Made by a program: the position numbers and the translations under genes. From positions 248,001 to 312,000 of the forward strand of contig NZ_LQOL01000052.1 in the NCBI RefSeq assembly GCF_002101555.1: 64,000 bases of DNA, written 5' to 3'. The notes below the pieces were generated by a model. It searched no databases, was not told the origin of the DNA, and saw only the letters and a program-made list of their open reading frames with translations. Positions 31,429 through 40,008 of this stretch are shown piece after piece. The DNA is from Mycolicibacterium canariasense (GTDB taxonomy: Bacteria > Actinomycetota > Actinomycetes > Mycobacteriales > Mycobacteriaceae). The stretch's first letter is position 1; the number at the start of each line of letters is the position of its first letter.

Positions 31429-33633
31429 TCACACCCCGGTGACGGCCACCCAGGTGTTGTTCACCGCGGCGGTTCCGGTGAACGCGTCCACCCGGTCCGG
31501 GTCGTGCAAGGCGTTCACATTCGCCCCGGGCAAGGTGTTCGCGTGCCGCCAGCCGGTATCCCGATGACCCCAGCCGTGCGGGACGGCCACGGTGCCGGGC
31601 CGGATGTCGTCGCTGATGTCCAGGGGCACTTCGATTTCGCCCACGGCCGAGGCGACCCGGACGGTGGCACCCTGACTCAACCCACGGGTTCGGGCGTCGT
31701 CGGGATGCATGAGCACCGTGCACCTGTTGTTGCCCCCGGTCATCGTCGGCACGTTGTGCAGCCAGGAGTTGTTGCTGCGCAGTTGGCGCCGTCCGATGAG
31801 CTGCAGGTCGTAGTGGCGCTCGGCGTCGTCGGCCGGCTTGCGCAGGTACGCTGCCGCCGCCTCGACGAACTCGCCGGGGGCCAGTGCCACCAAGCGGTCT
31901 TCGGTGGCGATGACCTTCGCCAGCCGCGGCTGCAGCGCGCCGAGATCCACGCCACCTGCACTGTCTCTGAGCTGACGCATCGTGATTCCCTTGCGGCCCT
32001 TTCTGATTCGCCCGTACGGGCCGGTCAGCAGGGCCAGGGCGGTCATCCGCAGCGGGTTGGCGAAGGCGATCAGCCGGCTGCGCACCGGCGCCAGCAGCTG
32101 CCGCAGCGGAGCCGGCAGCAGTTCCATGGTCAGCCGACTGAGAATTTCCCAATCCTCCTTGGCGCCGGCCGGCGGCTCGAAGGACCGGTGCTGGAACCGG
32201 ATGTTGTTGCGCACACTGAAGATCGTGGTGAGCAGTGCGACGTCCTCGCGCTCCAACGGCGACACCGGCGGCAGGATGAAGTCGGCGTGCCGGGTGGTCT
32301 CGGTGACGTACATGTCCACCGCCACATACAGATCCAGGCCCGCCAAGGCCTGCTCGAGCCTGCCCTTCTGCGGGATCGACGACACCGGATTCCCCGCATA
32401 GGTGATCATCGCCCGGATCTGCCCCTGGCCGGGGGTCAGGATCTCGTCGGCCATGGCGACGGCCGGCAACTCGGCGCGGAAGGACTTGTACCGGCCGGAG
32501 CGATCCGACCATGCCGCGTGCCCGACCGGGACGTACCGCGCCGCGCGGGGCAGGTCGGCGAACGGGGTGGAGAACATCGTCCCGCCGGCCCGGTCCAGGT
32601 TGCCGGTCACCGTGTTGAGCACCATCACCAACCAGCTCACCAGTGTCCCGGTCTCCTGCTGGCAGATGCCGATCCGGGCGTACACGGCCGCCGATTCCGC
32701 GGCGGCGTGCTCGCGCGCCAGGGTCCGGATGGTGTCGGCGTCCACGCCCGCGCGTTCGGCGACCGCCTCCGGTGTCGCGCCGGCAACCAGGGCCGCCAGT
32801 TCATCCCAGCCCGACGCCTGCTCGGCGATGGCCATGCCGTCGCACAGGTTCTCGGCGACCAGCACGTGCAGCATGCCCAGCAGCAGATACACGTCGCCGC
32901 CGGGGCGCACCGCGACGTGCTGATCGGCCAGCCGCGCCGTCTCGGTGCGGCGCGGATCGATCACCACCACCGTGCCGCCGCGGTCGCGGATCGCCTTGAT
33001 GCGCCGCTTGGCGCCGGGCATCACCGACAGCGAGCCGTTGGACACCGCCGGATTGGCGCCGATGATCACCAGCCGTTGCGTGCGGTCGATATCGGTGATC
33101 GGCACCAGCATGTTGGAGCCGAACACCCGCCAGGCGGCGTACTCGTGCGGCATCTGGTCAATGGACGACGCCGAGAAGAAGTTCGGGCTCAGCAGCGCCA
33201 GCCGCAACATCAGGCCGTAGAACGCGCCCGAACTGTGCGCCGCCGGGTTGCCCAGGTACATGCCCAGTGCCCGGGGTCCGTGCTCCTTACGGATCCGGCG
33301 CAGTCGGCTGCCGATCTCGGCGAACGCCTCGTCCCAGCCGACCGGCTCGAAGCGGTCGCCGATCCGTCGCATCGGGGTGCGCAGCCGGTCCGGGTCATGG
33401 TGCAGGGCGCCCATCGCGGTGGCCTTCGGACAGATGTAACCCTTGGAGAAGACGTCGTCGGGATTGCCCTCGATCCGGCTGACCTTGCCGTCGGTCACCG
33501 TCACGTGGATGCCGCAGTGCGCCTCGCACAGTGTGCATTGACTGATGTGGGTGCATTGACTGAGGTGGACGGTGCCGGGCGCGGCGGTGGTCCGGTTGTT
33601 CACCCGGGGCAGGGGGACGTCGATCGCACTCAT
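31429..33633 (-). CDS. Molybdopterin oxidoreductase (DMSO reductase family)
   Basis: 734 residues. An N-terminal [4Fe-4S] domain (CTLCEAHCG ... GYICPKA) is followed by bis-MGD cofactor domains (GPRALGMYLGNPAAHSSGA, SIDQMPHEYAAWRVFG, IGANPAVSNGS, VIDPRRTETARLADQHVAVRPGGD) and the C-terminal molydopterin dinucleotide-binding domain (LMHPDDARTRGLSQG, VPHGWGH). There is no Tat signal, so it is probably cytoplasmic. No electron-transfer or membrane subunit gene lies nearby, and the substrate is unknown. ATG with SD GGAGG 6 nt before it. The N-terminus contains a duplicated six-residue unit (see repeat). Confidence 0.88.
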   Translation of the reverse strand: MSAIDVPLPRVNNRTTAAPGTVHLSQCTHISQCTLCEAHCGIHVTVTDGKVSRIEGNPDDVFSKGYICPKATAMGALHHDPDRLRTPMRRIGDRFEPVGWDEAFAEIGSRLRRIRKEHGPRALGMYLGNPAAHSSGAFYGLMLRLALLSPNFFSASSIDQMPHEYAAWRVFGSNMLVPITDIDRTQRLVIIGANPAVSNGSLSVMPGAKRRIKAIRDRGGTVVVIDPRRTETARLADQHVAVRPGGDVYLLLGMLHVLVAENLCDGMAIAEQASGWDELAALVAGATPEAVAERAGVDADTIRTLAREHAAAESAAVYARIGICQQETGTLVSWLVMVLNTVTGNLDRAGGTMFSTPFADLPRAARYVPVGHAAWSDRSGRYKSFRAELPAVAMADEILTPGQGQIRAMITYAGNPVSSIPQKGRLEQALAGLDLYVAVDMYVTETTRHADFILPPVSPLEREDVALLTTIFSVRNNIRFQHRSFEPPAGAKEDWEILSRLTMELLPAPLRQLLAPVRSRLIAFANPLRMTALALLTGPYGRIRKGRKGITMRQLRDSAGGVDLGALQPRLAKVIATEDRLVALAPGEFVEAAAAYLRKPADDAERHYDLQLIGRRQLRSNNSWLHNVPTMTGGNNRCTVLMHPDDARTRGLSQGATVRVASAVGEIEVPLDISDDIRPGTVAVPHGWGHRDTGWRHANTLPGANVNALHDPDRVDAFTGTAAVNNTWVAVTGV
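33533..33568. repeat. Two tandem 18-bp units in the Mo-oxidoreductase N-terminus
   Basis: Units 33533-33550 and 33551-33568 differ at one base and encode HLSQCT and HISQCT just ahead of the iron-sulfur cysteines. The duplication adds a surplus Cys next to the cluster motif. Confidence 0.85.
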
Positions 33634-33719
33634 GCGGGCCTCCGGCGGCGATATCAGTCAATATGCGTTGACAGATTAGCCCGGCCGACTCGGCTGAGAC
33701 CAGAGTTCACCGCGACCGT

Positions 33720-33725
33720 TAGGCT
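33720..33725 (+). promoter_or_regulatory. -10 box for leaderless ffh
   Basis: TAGGCT, 6 nt before the GTG at 33732. A TTGACA at 33668-33673 is too far upstream to be its -35. Confidence 0.4.
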
Positions 33726-33731
33726 TACCAG

Positions 33732-35303
33732 GTGTTTGAATCGCTGTCTGACCGGTTGACCGGTGCACTGCAGGGCCTGCGCGCCCGGGGTCGGCTGACC
33801 GATGCCGATATCGACGCGACCGCGCGCGAGATCCGCCTTGCCCTGCTCGAAGCCGATGTCTCGCTGCCCGTGGTGCGCGCCTTCGTCGGCCGCATCAAGG
33901 ATCGCGCCAAGGGCGCGGAGGTCTCCGGCGCGCTCAACCCGGCCCAGCAGGTCGTCAAGATCGTCAACGAGGAGCTCATCGGCATCCTCGGCGGCGAAAC
34001 CCGCCAGATCGCCTTCGCCAAGACACCCCCGACGGTGATCATGCTGGCCGGTCTGCAGGGTTCCGGTAAGACCACGCTGGCCGGCAAGCTCGCCAAGTGG
34101 CTCAAGGCCAAGGGCCATACCCCGCTGCTGGTGGCCTGCGACCTGCAGCGCCCCGGCGCGGTGCACCAGCTGCAGATCGTCGGTGAACGCGCCGGCGTAT
34201 CGGTGTTCGCGCCGCACCCCGGGGTGTCCCCGGACGGGGTGAGCATCGATCAGATGACCGTCGGCGATCCCGTCGCGGTGGCCGCCGCGGGCCTGGCCGA
34301 GGCGAAAGCCAAGCTCTTCGACGTCGTCATCGTCGACACCGCCGGGCGCCTGGGTATCGACGAGGAGCTGATGGCCCAGGCCGCCGCCATCCGCGATGCC
34401 GTGCAGCCCGACGAGACGCTGTTCGTCCTGGACGCCATGATCGGCCAGGACGCGGTCACCACGGCCGAGGCCTTCGGGGCCGGTGTCGGTTTCACCGGTG
34501 TGGTGCTGACCAAGCTCGACGGTGACGCCCGCGGCGGTGCCGCGCTGTCGGTCCGCGAGATCACCGGTGTGCCGATCCTGTTCGCCTCGGCGGGGGAGAA
34601 GCTGGAGGACTTCGACGTCTTCCATCCGGACCGGATGGCCAGCCGCATCCTGGGCATGGGCGATGTGCTCACCCTCATCGAGCAGGCCGAGCAGGTCTTC
34701 GACCAGCAGCAGGCCGAGGAGGCCGCCGCCAAGATCGGCTCGGGCGAGCTGACCTTGGAGGACTTCCTCGAGCAGATGCTGGCCATCCGCAAGATGGGTC
34801 CGATCGGCAACCTGCTGGGCATGCTGCCCGGCGCCGGTCAGATGAAGGAGGCGCTGGCCGCCGTCGACGACAGCCAGCTCGACCGCGTCCAGGCCATCAT
34901 CCGCGGTATGACGCCGGCCGAGCGCGCCGACCCGAAGATCATCAACGCCTCGCGCCGCCTGCGCATCGCCAACGGCTCCGGCGTCAGCGTCTCCGAGGTC
35001 AATCAACTCGTGGATCGGTTCTTCGAGGCCCGCAAGATGATGTCGCAGATGGCCGGCCAGATGGGAATGCCGTTCGGCCGCAAGAACTCTGCGCGTAAGG
35101 CCGCCAAGGGCAAGAACAAGCAGGCCGGCAAGAAGAAGGGCCGCCAGACCGGGAAGGGCCCGACGCCGCCGAAGAATCCGCTGGGTGCCGGTCTGCCCGC
35201 CGGTTTCCCGGACCTCACCGGGATGCCCAAGGGGCTCGACGAACTGCCCCCGGGCCTGGCCAACATCGACCTGTCCAAGCTGAAGTTCCCCGGCCAGAAG
35301 TAG
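33732..35303 (+). CDS. ffh: Signal recognition particle protein Ffh
   Basis: 523 residues. N domain, then GTPase G domain (LAGLQGSGKTTLAGKLAKWL, DLQRPGAVHQL, DTAGRLGIDEELM, TKLDGDARGGAAL), then the methionine-rich M domain that binds signal peptides and 4.5S RNA (FLEQMLAIRKMGPIGNLLGMLPG, RIANGSGVSVSEVNQLVDRF). A basic, Gly/Pro-rich C-terminal tail is typical of actinobacteria. GTG start, apparently leaderless. The amidohydrolase gene follows 4 nt after its stop. Confidence 0.98.
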   Translation: MFESLSDRLTGALQGLRARGRLTDADIDATAREIRLALLEADVSLPVVRAFVGRIKDRAKGAEVSGALNPAQQVVKIVNEELIGILGGETRQIAFAKTPPTVIMLAGLQGSGKTTLAGKLAKWLKAKGHTPLLVACDLQRPGAVHQLQIVGERAGVSVFAPHPGVSPDGVSIDQMTVGDPVAVAAAGLAEAKAKLFDVVIVDTAGRLGIDEELMAQAAAIRDAVQPDETLFVLDAMIGQDAVTTAEAFGAGVGFTGVVLTKLDGDARGGAALSVREITGVPILFASAGEKLEDFDVFHPDRMASRILGMGDVLTLIEQAEQVFDQQQAEEAAAKIGSGELTLEDFLEQMLAIRKMGPIGNLLGMLPGAGQMKEALAAVDDSQLDRVQAIIRGMTPAERADPKIINASRRLRIANGSGVSVSEVNQLVDRFFEARKMMSQMAGQMGMPFGRKNSARKAAKGKNKQAGKKKGRQTGKGPTPPKNPLGAGLPAGFPDLTGMPKGLDELPPGLANIDLSKLKFPGQK

Positions 35304-35307
35304 CCGC

Positions 35308-36402
35308 ATGGGGGCACTGCACGTCCGGGGCCGGGGCCTGCCCGACGGCGAGCAGGTGCAGTGGTGGATTGTCGATGAGGGCTCGCCCGAAGAGCATGGG
35401 CCGCACGGCGTGCTGTCGGCCGAGCCGATCGCCCACGCCGACACGGTGTTCGATGGCGGCTGGATCATCCCCGGCCTGGTCGACGCGCACTGCCACGTCG
35501 GCCTCAAACCCGGTGGCGCCACCAGCTATGACGAGGCCGTCGAGCAGGCCGAAACCGAGCGCGACGCCGGTGCGCTGCTGCTGCGCGACGCCGGTTCGCC
35601 GGTAGACACCCGCAGCTTCGACGATCGCGCGGACCTCCCGCGGATCATCAGGGCCGGCCGTCATCTGGCGCGGCCGAAGCGCTATCTGCCGGGACTGCCG
35701 ATCGATATCGAGGACGAGGCGCAGCTGCCCGCGGCGGTGGCCGAGCAGGCCCGCTGGGGCGACGGCTGGGTGAAACTGGTCGGCGACTGGATCGACCGGG
35801 GGATCGGTGACCTGGCTCCGCTGTGGTCCGACGACATTCTCGCCGCCGCCATCGACGCAGCCCACGCCAACGGTGCCCGCGTCACCGCGCACGTCTTCGG
35901 TGAGGACGCGCTGCCCGGGCTGATCAATGCCGGCATCGACTGCATCGAGCATGGCACCGGGATCACCGAGGACGTCATCGACCTGATGCTCGAGCACGGC
36001 ACCGCGCTGGTGCCCACGCTGATCAACATCGAGAACTTCCCCGGAATCGCCGATGCCGCAAGCAAGTACCCGACCTACGCCAAGCACATGCGTGAGCTGT
36101 ACGCCTCCTGCCATCGGCGGGTGGGCGCCGCCCACGAGGCCGGGGTGCCGATCTATGCGGGTACCGATGCCGGCGGCATGATCGCGCACGGCCGCATCGG
36201 CGACGAGATCGCGGCGTTGCGCACCGTCGGCCTCAGCGCGACCGACGCGCTGGGCGCGGCGTGCTGGGATGCCCGGTCCTGGCTGGGTCGGCACGGGCTG
36301 GAGCACGGTGCCTCCGCCGACCTGCTGTGCTTCAGCGAGGACCCGCGGGAGGTCGGCGTGCAGCACCCCGATCTGGTGATCCTGCGGGGACGGGTGTACT
36401 GA
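35308..36402 (+). CDS. Amidohydrolase-family metal-dependent hydrolase (Rv2915c-type)
   Basis: 364 residues, amidohydrolase/imidazolonepropionase-like TIM barrel. Metal-site residues: HxH in GLVDAHCHVGL, a Lys in GWVKLVGDWID, His in VTAHVFGED, His in CIEHGTGI, and Asp in YAGTDAGGMI; the pattern fits a binuclear or mononuclear cyclic-amide hydrolase. The substrate is unknown. It follows ffh by 4 nt and is probably co-transcribed, as in M. tuberculosis. Confidence 0.88.
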   Translation: MGALHVRGRGLPDGEQVQWWIVDEGSPEEHGPHGVLSAEPIAHADTVFDGGWIIPGLVDAHCHVGLKPGGATSYDEAVEQAETERDAGALLLRDAGSPVDTRSFDDRADLPRIIRAGRHLARPKRYLPGLPIDIEDEAQLPAAVAEQARWGDGWVKLVGDWIDRGIGDLAPLWSDDILAAAIDAAHANGARVTAHVFGEDALPGLINAGIDCIEHGTGITEDVIDLMLEHGTALVPTLINIENFPGIADAASKYPTYAKHMRELYASCHRRVGAAHEAGVPIYAGTDAGGMIAHGRIGDEIAALRTVGLSATDALGAACWDARSWLGRHGLEHGASADLLCFSEDPREVGVQHPDLVILRGRVY

Positions 36403-36445
36403 CCGTCGAGATCGACGAAATGCCGGAATCCACTCGCACTTTCTC

Positions 36446-36465
36446 GCCCAAATGCGCATTTGGGC
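36446..36465. terminator. Perfect 20-bp palindrome between convergent genes, possible bidirectional terminator
   Basis: GCCCAAATGCGCATTTGGGC is its own reverse complement. It lies in the 72-nt gap between the convergent amidohydrolase and diflavin reductase genes. There is no U-tract on either side, as is usual for mycobacterial terminators. It could instead be a protein-binding site. Confidence 0.4.
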
Positions 36466-36474
36466 GCAGAGGGG

Positions 36475-38010
36475 TCAGTAGACGTCGCGCACGTAGCGGT
36501 GGTTCTTGATCAGGTCGTTGACGTAGGCGTGGGCGGCCTCGGTGTCCATCCCGCCGCCGCGGGCCACCACCTGGTGCAGGGTGGCGTCGACATCCCTGGC
36601 CATCCGGTCGGCGTCGCCGCACACGTACAGGTGCGCACCGTCGGCGAGCCAGCCGAACAGCTCGTCCGCGTTCTCCGACATGCGGTGCTGCACATAGTCT
36701 TTGACATCCTGATCCCGGGAGAACGCGAGGTCCAGCCGGGTCAGGGTGCCGGCGGCCAGGAAGTCTTCGAGCTCGTCGCCGTAGAGGTAGTCGGTGGCAC
36801 GGTGGCGGTCACCGAAGAACAGCCAGGACCGGCCGGGTGCGGCGGTGGCGCGGCGTTCCTGCAGGAAGGCGCGAAACGGGGCGATGCCGGTGCCGGGCCC
36901 GATCATGATGATCGGCACATCGGGCGCGGGCAGCCGGAAATTGTGGTTGGGGCGCAGGTGTACCCGGATCCGGTCGCCCCGGTCGGCCAGGAAAGTGGAG
37001 GCGACGCCGCCGTACTCACGGTCGCCGCGGCGGTACCGCACGCTGGCCACCGTCAGGTGGATGCGGCCGGGATGCACCAGCGGGCTGGACGCGATCGAAT
37101 AATCCCGGAACACCAACGGGCGCAGCGTGTCCAGCAGTTCCTCGGCGGTCAGTCCGGCGCGCCGGACGAGGTCGAGGACGTCCTCACCGTCGGCGGCGGG
37201 TCCGGCCAGCTCCTGCAGGGCCCGCGACGGGGTGCGGATCTCCAGGCATTCGGTGAGCAGCACGCCGAGCGGCTCGTCGTGGTCGGGCACGGTGTGATCG
37301 GGTCCCACCCCGAGTTCGGTCAGCAGCAGCGACACCAGCGCGGGATCGTTGGTGGCGTGCACCGCCAGCGAATCGCCGGCTTGGTACGCCATGCCCGGCC
37401 CGGCCGGCTCCACCTCGTAGTGGCGGACCTCCTTGCCGGATCCGGCGGCGGTGAGTAACCGGTTCACCGCGACCTCGGCCTCGACGATCTCATGGCGCTC
37501 GCGCAGCGGCGCGGCGACCGCCTGCACCGCGGGGACCGCCTGCGCCGGGGCGGGCGCGCCCCGTTCGGCGGTCAGCACCTTCACCACGTCGGTGGTCCAG
37601 GCCTTGGCCGGTTGTTCGTAGTAGCCGTCGACGTCCACCCGGTCGACCATCCGGGTGGCCCCCAGCGATTCGAGTCGTTCGTCGAGCAATTTGCCTGCGT
37701 TGCAGAACATTTCGTAGGAACTGTCGCCCAGGGCGAGCACCGCGAAGTGCAGGTTGTGCAGGCGGTCGGTGCTGGCCTGCAGGGCTTCCCAGAACAGCGT
37801 GGCGGTATCCGGGAACTCGCCTTCCCCGAAGGTCGAGACGACGGCGACCAGGTGTGTCGCCGACTGCAGTTCGGTGACGTCGACCTGGTTGAGTTCGACG
37901 GCTTCGGCCGCGATGCCCAGGGCGGTGACGGATTCGGCGAAGGTCATGGCGGCATCCTCGGCGTTGCCCATGTCGGTGCCGTACGCGACGATCAGCGACA
38001 ACTCTTCCAT
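36475..38010 (-). CDS. Diflavin reductase (CysJ / cytochrome P450 reductase-like)
   Basis: 511 residues. FMN flavodoxin domain at the N-terminus (YGTDMGNAEDAA, STFGEGEFPDTA, LALGDSSYEMFCNAGKLLDERL), a connecting/FAD domain (RDYSIASSPL, GGVASTFLADR), and an NADPH domain (MIGPGTGIAPFRAFLQER, LYVCGDADRMARDVDATL) ending in the usual aromatic residue (RDVY). It transfers electrons from NADPH to a partner such as sulfite reductase or a P450; no partner gene is adjacent. ATG 38010 chosen because SD GGAGGG lies 7 nt upstream. Confidence 0.9.
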   Translation of the reverse strand: MEELSLIVAYGTDMGNAEDAAMTFAESVTALGIAAEAVELNQVDVTELQSATHLVAVVSTFGEGEFPDTATLFWEALQASTDRLHNLHFAVLALGDSSYEMFCNAGKLLDERLESLGATRMVDRVDVDGYYEQPAKAWTTDVVKVLTAERGAPAPAQAVPAVQAVAAPLRERHEIVEAEVAVNRLLTAAGSGKEVRHYEVEPAGPGMAYQAGDSLAVHATNDPALVSLLLTELGVGPDHTVPDHDEPLGVLLTECLEIRTPSRALQELAGPAADGEDVLDLVRRAGLTAEELLDTLRPLVFRDYSIASSPLVHPGRIHLTVASVRYRRGDREYGGVASTFLADRGDRIRVHLRPNHNFRLPAPDVPIIMIGPGTGIAPFRAFLQERRATAAPGRSWLFFGDRHRATDYLYGDELEDFLAAGTLTRLDLAFSRDQDVKDYVQHRMSENADELFGWLADGAHLYVCGDADRMARDVDATLHQVVARGGGMDTEAAHAYVNDLIKNHRYVRDVY

Positions 38011-38081
38011 GCCGGTTCCCTCCACGAGCGCGCCCAAATTAGGGTCACCTTACTTGGAGGGCGGGTCGGGTGGGGTCCTCC

Positions 38082-38915
38082 CTATGCCGAGCGGCTGAAC
38101 CCCCAGTCCAGCAGGCTGATGGCTTGCCCGTAGAGGTCACCGTTGCCGTACATCTGGACCACCACCAAGCGGCGATCACCGCGCTGCGCGGCGCCCACGT
38201 AGGTGTGCTGGGCCAGATTCGTGTACCCGGTCTTGCCGCCGAGGTCCCCCGGGTAGCGGCGCAGCAACTCGTTCTGGTTGGTCAGCGTCCGGCCGGGGAA
38301 CTGCGCCGATGGCTGTCGCATGATCTGCGCGATCACCGGATAGGCCAGGGCGGCCCGGAAGATCACCGCCAGGTCGTGCGGCGTGGTCACCGATTCCCAG
38401 CCCGGCCCGTCCAGCCCCGAGGGTGAGGACGCCGTCGTGTGCCGGGCTCCCAGCTGCCGGGCCTTGGCGTTCATCCGGGCCACCGCCACCCGCTGCCCGC
38501 CCAGCATGTCGGCCAGCATGTTCGCGGCGTCGTTGCCCGACACCATCAGCAGTGCCTCCAGCAGTTGCCGGGTGGTGTAGGCCTGCCCGGGTCGCAGGCC
38601 GACGCACGAACATTCGACCGCGGTGTGCGAGGCGTTGGCCCGCGCGAAGTTGTCCGGCCGCAGATTGTCCAGCACGACGGTGGCGAGCAGCACCTTGATG
38701 GTGCTGGCGGGCGCGTAACTACCGTAGGGATCTTGCGCGGCGAGCACGGCGCCGGTGTCCAGGTCGGCCAGCAGCCAGGCCTTGGCCGGGCCGTTGGTGA
38801 ACGCCTGCACCCCGGCCAGTTCGGTTCCCGGCTGGGCCTCCGAGCGTGGGGAGACCACGCCGAGAGTCATCGTCGCGGTCACGACCAGCGCGGTCGCCGT
38901 CAGCAGTCTTCGCAC
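38082..38915 (-). CDS. D-alanyl-D-alanine carboxypeptidase (DacB2-like), copy 1
   Basis: 277-residue low-molecular-weight penicillin-binding protein with an N-terminal signal peptide. It trims the terminal D-Ala from peptidoglycan stem peptides outside the membrane. Active-site motifs: S71xxK74 (APASTIKVL), S126GN (LMVSGNDAA), K228TG (GGKTGYT). Cys102 and Cys104 (ECSCVG) are shared with the neighbour. There is no C-terminal amphipathic anchor. GTG start. It follows a close paralogue by 71 nt on the same strand. Confidence 0.92.
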   Translation of the reverse strand: MRRLLTATALVVTATMTLGVVSPRSEAQPGTELAGVQAFTNGPAKAWLLADLDTGAVLAAQDPYGSYAPASTIKVLLATVVLDNLRPDNFARANASHTAVECSCVGLRPGQAYTTRQLLEALLMVSGNDAANMLADMLGGQRVAVARMNAKARQLGARHTTASSPSGLDGPGWESVTTPHDLAVIFRAALAYPVIAQIMRQPSAQFPGRTLTNQNELLRRYPGDLGGKTGYTNLAQHTYVGAAQRGDRRLVVVQMYGNGDLYGQAISLLDWGFSRSA

Positions 38916-38986
38916 GCGCGACGAGATTACGGAGCACAGGACTCGCTGCGCGCGCGATCAGATTGCCGTTCGGCATCAACTGCGAT

Positions 38987-39862
38987 TCACAGCGTCCCGA
39001 CGCCCGGCCCCCGGCCGTCCGCGGCGAAACCCCAGTCCAGCAGTGCGCTGGCCTGATCCCAATACGTGGGCCCACCCTCTCGGACCAGTCCGTGCATCAG
39101 CACCACCACCAGACGCCGCCCGTCGCGTTGCGCCGCCCCGACGAAGGTCTTGCGGGCCAGGTCGGTGAACCCGGTCTTGCCGCCCAGCATGCCGGGGTAG
39201 CGGGCCAGCATCTCGTCCTGGTTGACCAGCACCCGGTCGCCGGACCGGCCCGGGATCACCGCGGTGGGTTGCGCGGTGATCCCGGCGAACACCGGGTGGG
39301 CCAGCGCGGCCCGGAAGATGACCGCCAGATCGTGCGGGGTGGTCCAGACGTCGATCCCGGGGCCGTCCAGCCCGGACGGGCTGCCCGCGGTGGTGGCGGT
39401 GGCGCCCACGGCCACCGCTTTGGCGTTCATCTTGGCGATCGCCGCCTCGCGGCCGCCGAGCATGGTGGCCAGGGTGTTGGCCGCGTCGTTACCCGACACC
39501 AGCAGCAGCCCCTCGAGCAGCTGACGCGTGGTGTAGGTGACCCCGGGCGCGATGCCGGCGCAATTGCACTCGACCTTCGTGTCGGCTTCGTCGGCGACCA
39601 CGGTGGCGTCGAGGGCGAGTTCGTCGAGTGCGGTGAGCGCCAGCAGCACCTTGATGGTGCTGGCCGGGGCGTACCGGTCGAACTCGTTGCGGGCGGCCAG
39701 CACCTCGCCGCTGTCCATGTCGGCGACCAGCCAGGCCTCCGCCGGTCCGTCCGGTGTCGGCGCGGCGCCGGCCGGGATCGCCACATCGGCCAGGGCCCGC
39801 GGGGCGACGAGGGTGATCATGACGGCCAGACAGGTCAGCGCGGCGGTGACGAATCTCCCCAT
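38987..39862 (-). CDS. dacB2: D-alanyl-D-alanine carboxypeptidase (DacB2-like), copy 2
   Basis: 291-residue paralogue of the downstream gene. Signal peptide, then S68xxK71 (APASTIKVL), SGN (LLVSGNDAA) and KTG (GGKTGFT); Cys pair ECNCAG. It occupies the dacB2 (Rv2911) position next to the NTF2-like/rpsP block in M. tuberculosis and is divergent from the NAGGN operon. A TAGGCT sequence 9 nt upstream of the ATG may be its -10. Confidence 0.92.
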   Translation of the reverse strand: MGRFVTAALTCLAVMITLVAPRALADVAIPAGAAPTPDGPAEAWLVADMDSGEVLAARNEFDRYAPASTIKVLLALTALDELALDATVVADEADTKVECNCAGIAPGVTYTTRQLLEGLLLVSGNDAANTLATMLGGREAAIAKMNAKAVAVGATATTAGSPSGLDGPGIDVWTTPHDLAVIFRAALAHPVFAGITAQPTAVIPGRSGDRVLVNQDEMLARYPGMLGGKTGFTDLARKTFVGAAQRDGRRLVVVLMHGLVREGGPTYWDQASALLDWGFAADGRGPGVGTL

Positions 39863-39909
39863 GGGACCTGCAGCCTATCGGGCAACCCCGCGGCTGTGAC
39901 ATCGGTTAC

Positions 39910-39934
39910 GGTTGGAAGTGTCCCCCCGCGGGTA
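39910..39934 (+). promoter_or_regulatory. SigF-like promoter of the NAGGN operon
   Basis: GGTTG (39910-39914), 15 nt, GGGTA (39930-39934), in the 146-nt spacer between dacB2 and the operon. It also reads as GTTGGA-N13-GGGTAT, close to the SigB-type general-stress promoter pattern. A start near 39942 would leave a leader of about 67 nt. Confidence 0.5.
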
Positions 39935-40008
39935 TCCCTGCTCGCGGGCGACGTGCCCGGAGCATCCGGGCGACGTCGCCCGCAATCGAGGAAGAGGTGG
40001 TTCACACC

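Noticed and set aside
33668..33673. TTGACA as the ffh -35
   Set aside because: No -10 lies 16-18 nt downstream; the likely -10 at 33720 is 46 nt away.
31504..33759. 751-codon frame opposite the molybdopterin oxidoreductase
   Set aside because: Mirror frame rich in Arg, Gly, His and Gln with no motif, while the opposite strand encodes a clear enzyme.
38039..38057. TTAGGGTCACCTTAC upstream of the diflavin reductase as an IdeR box
   Set aside because: Half-sites resemble the consensus but are 4 rather than 9 nt apart; about 11 of 19 matches, no better than could arise by chance.
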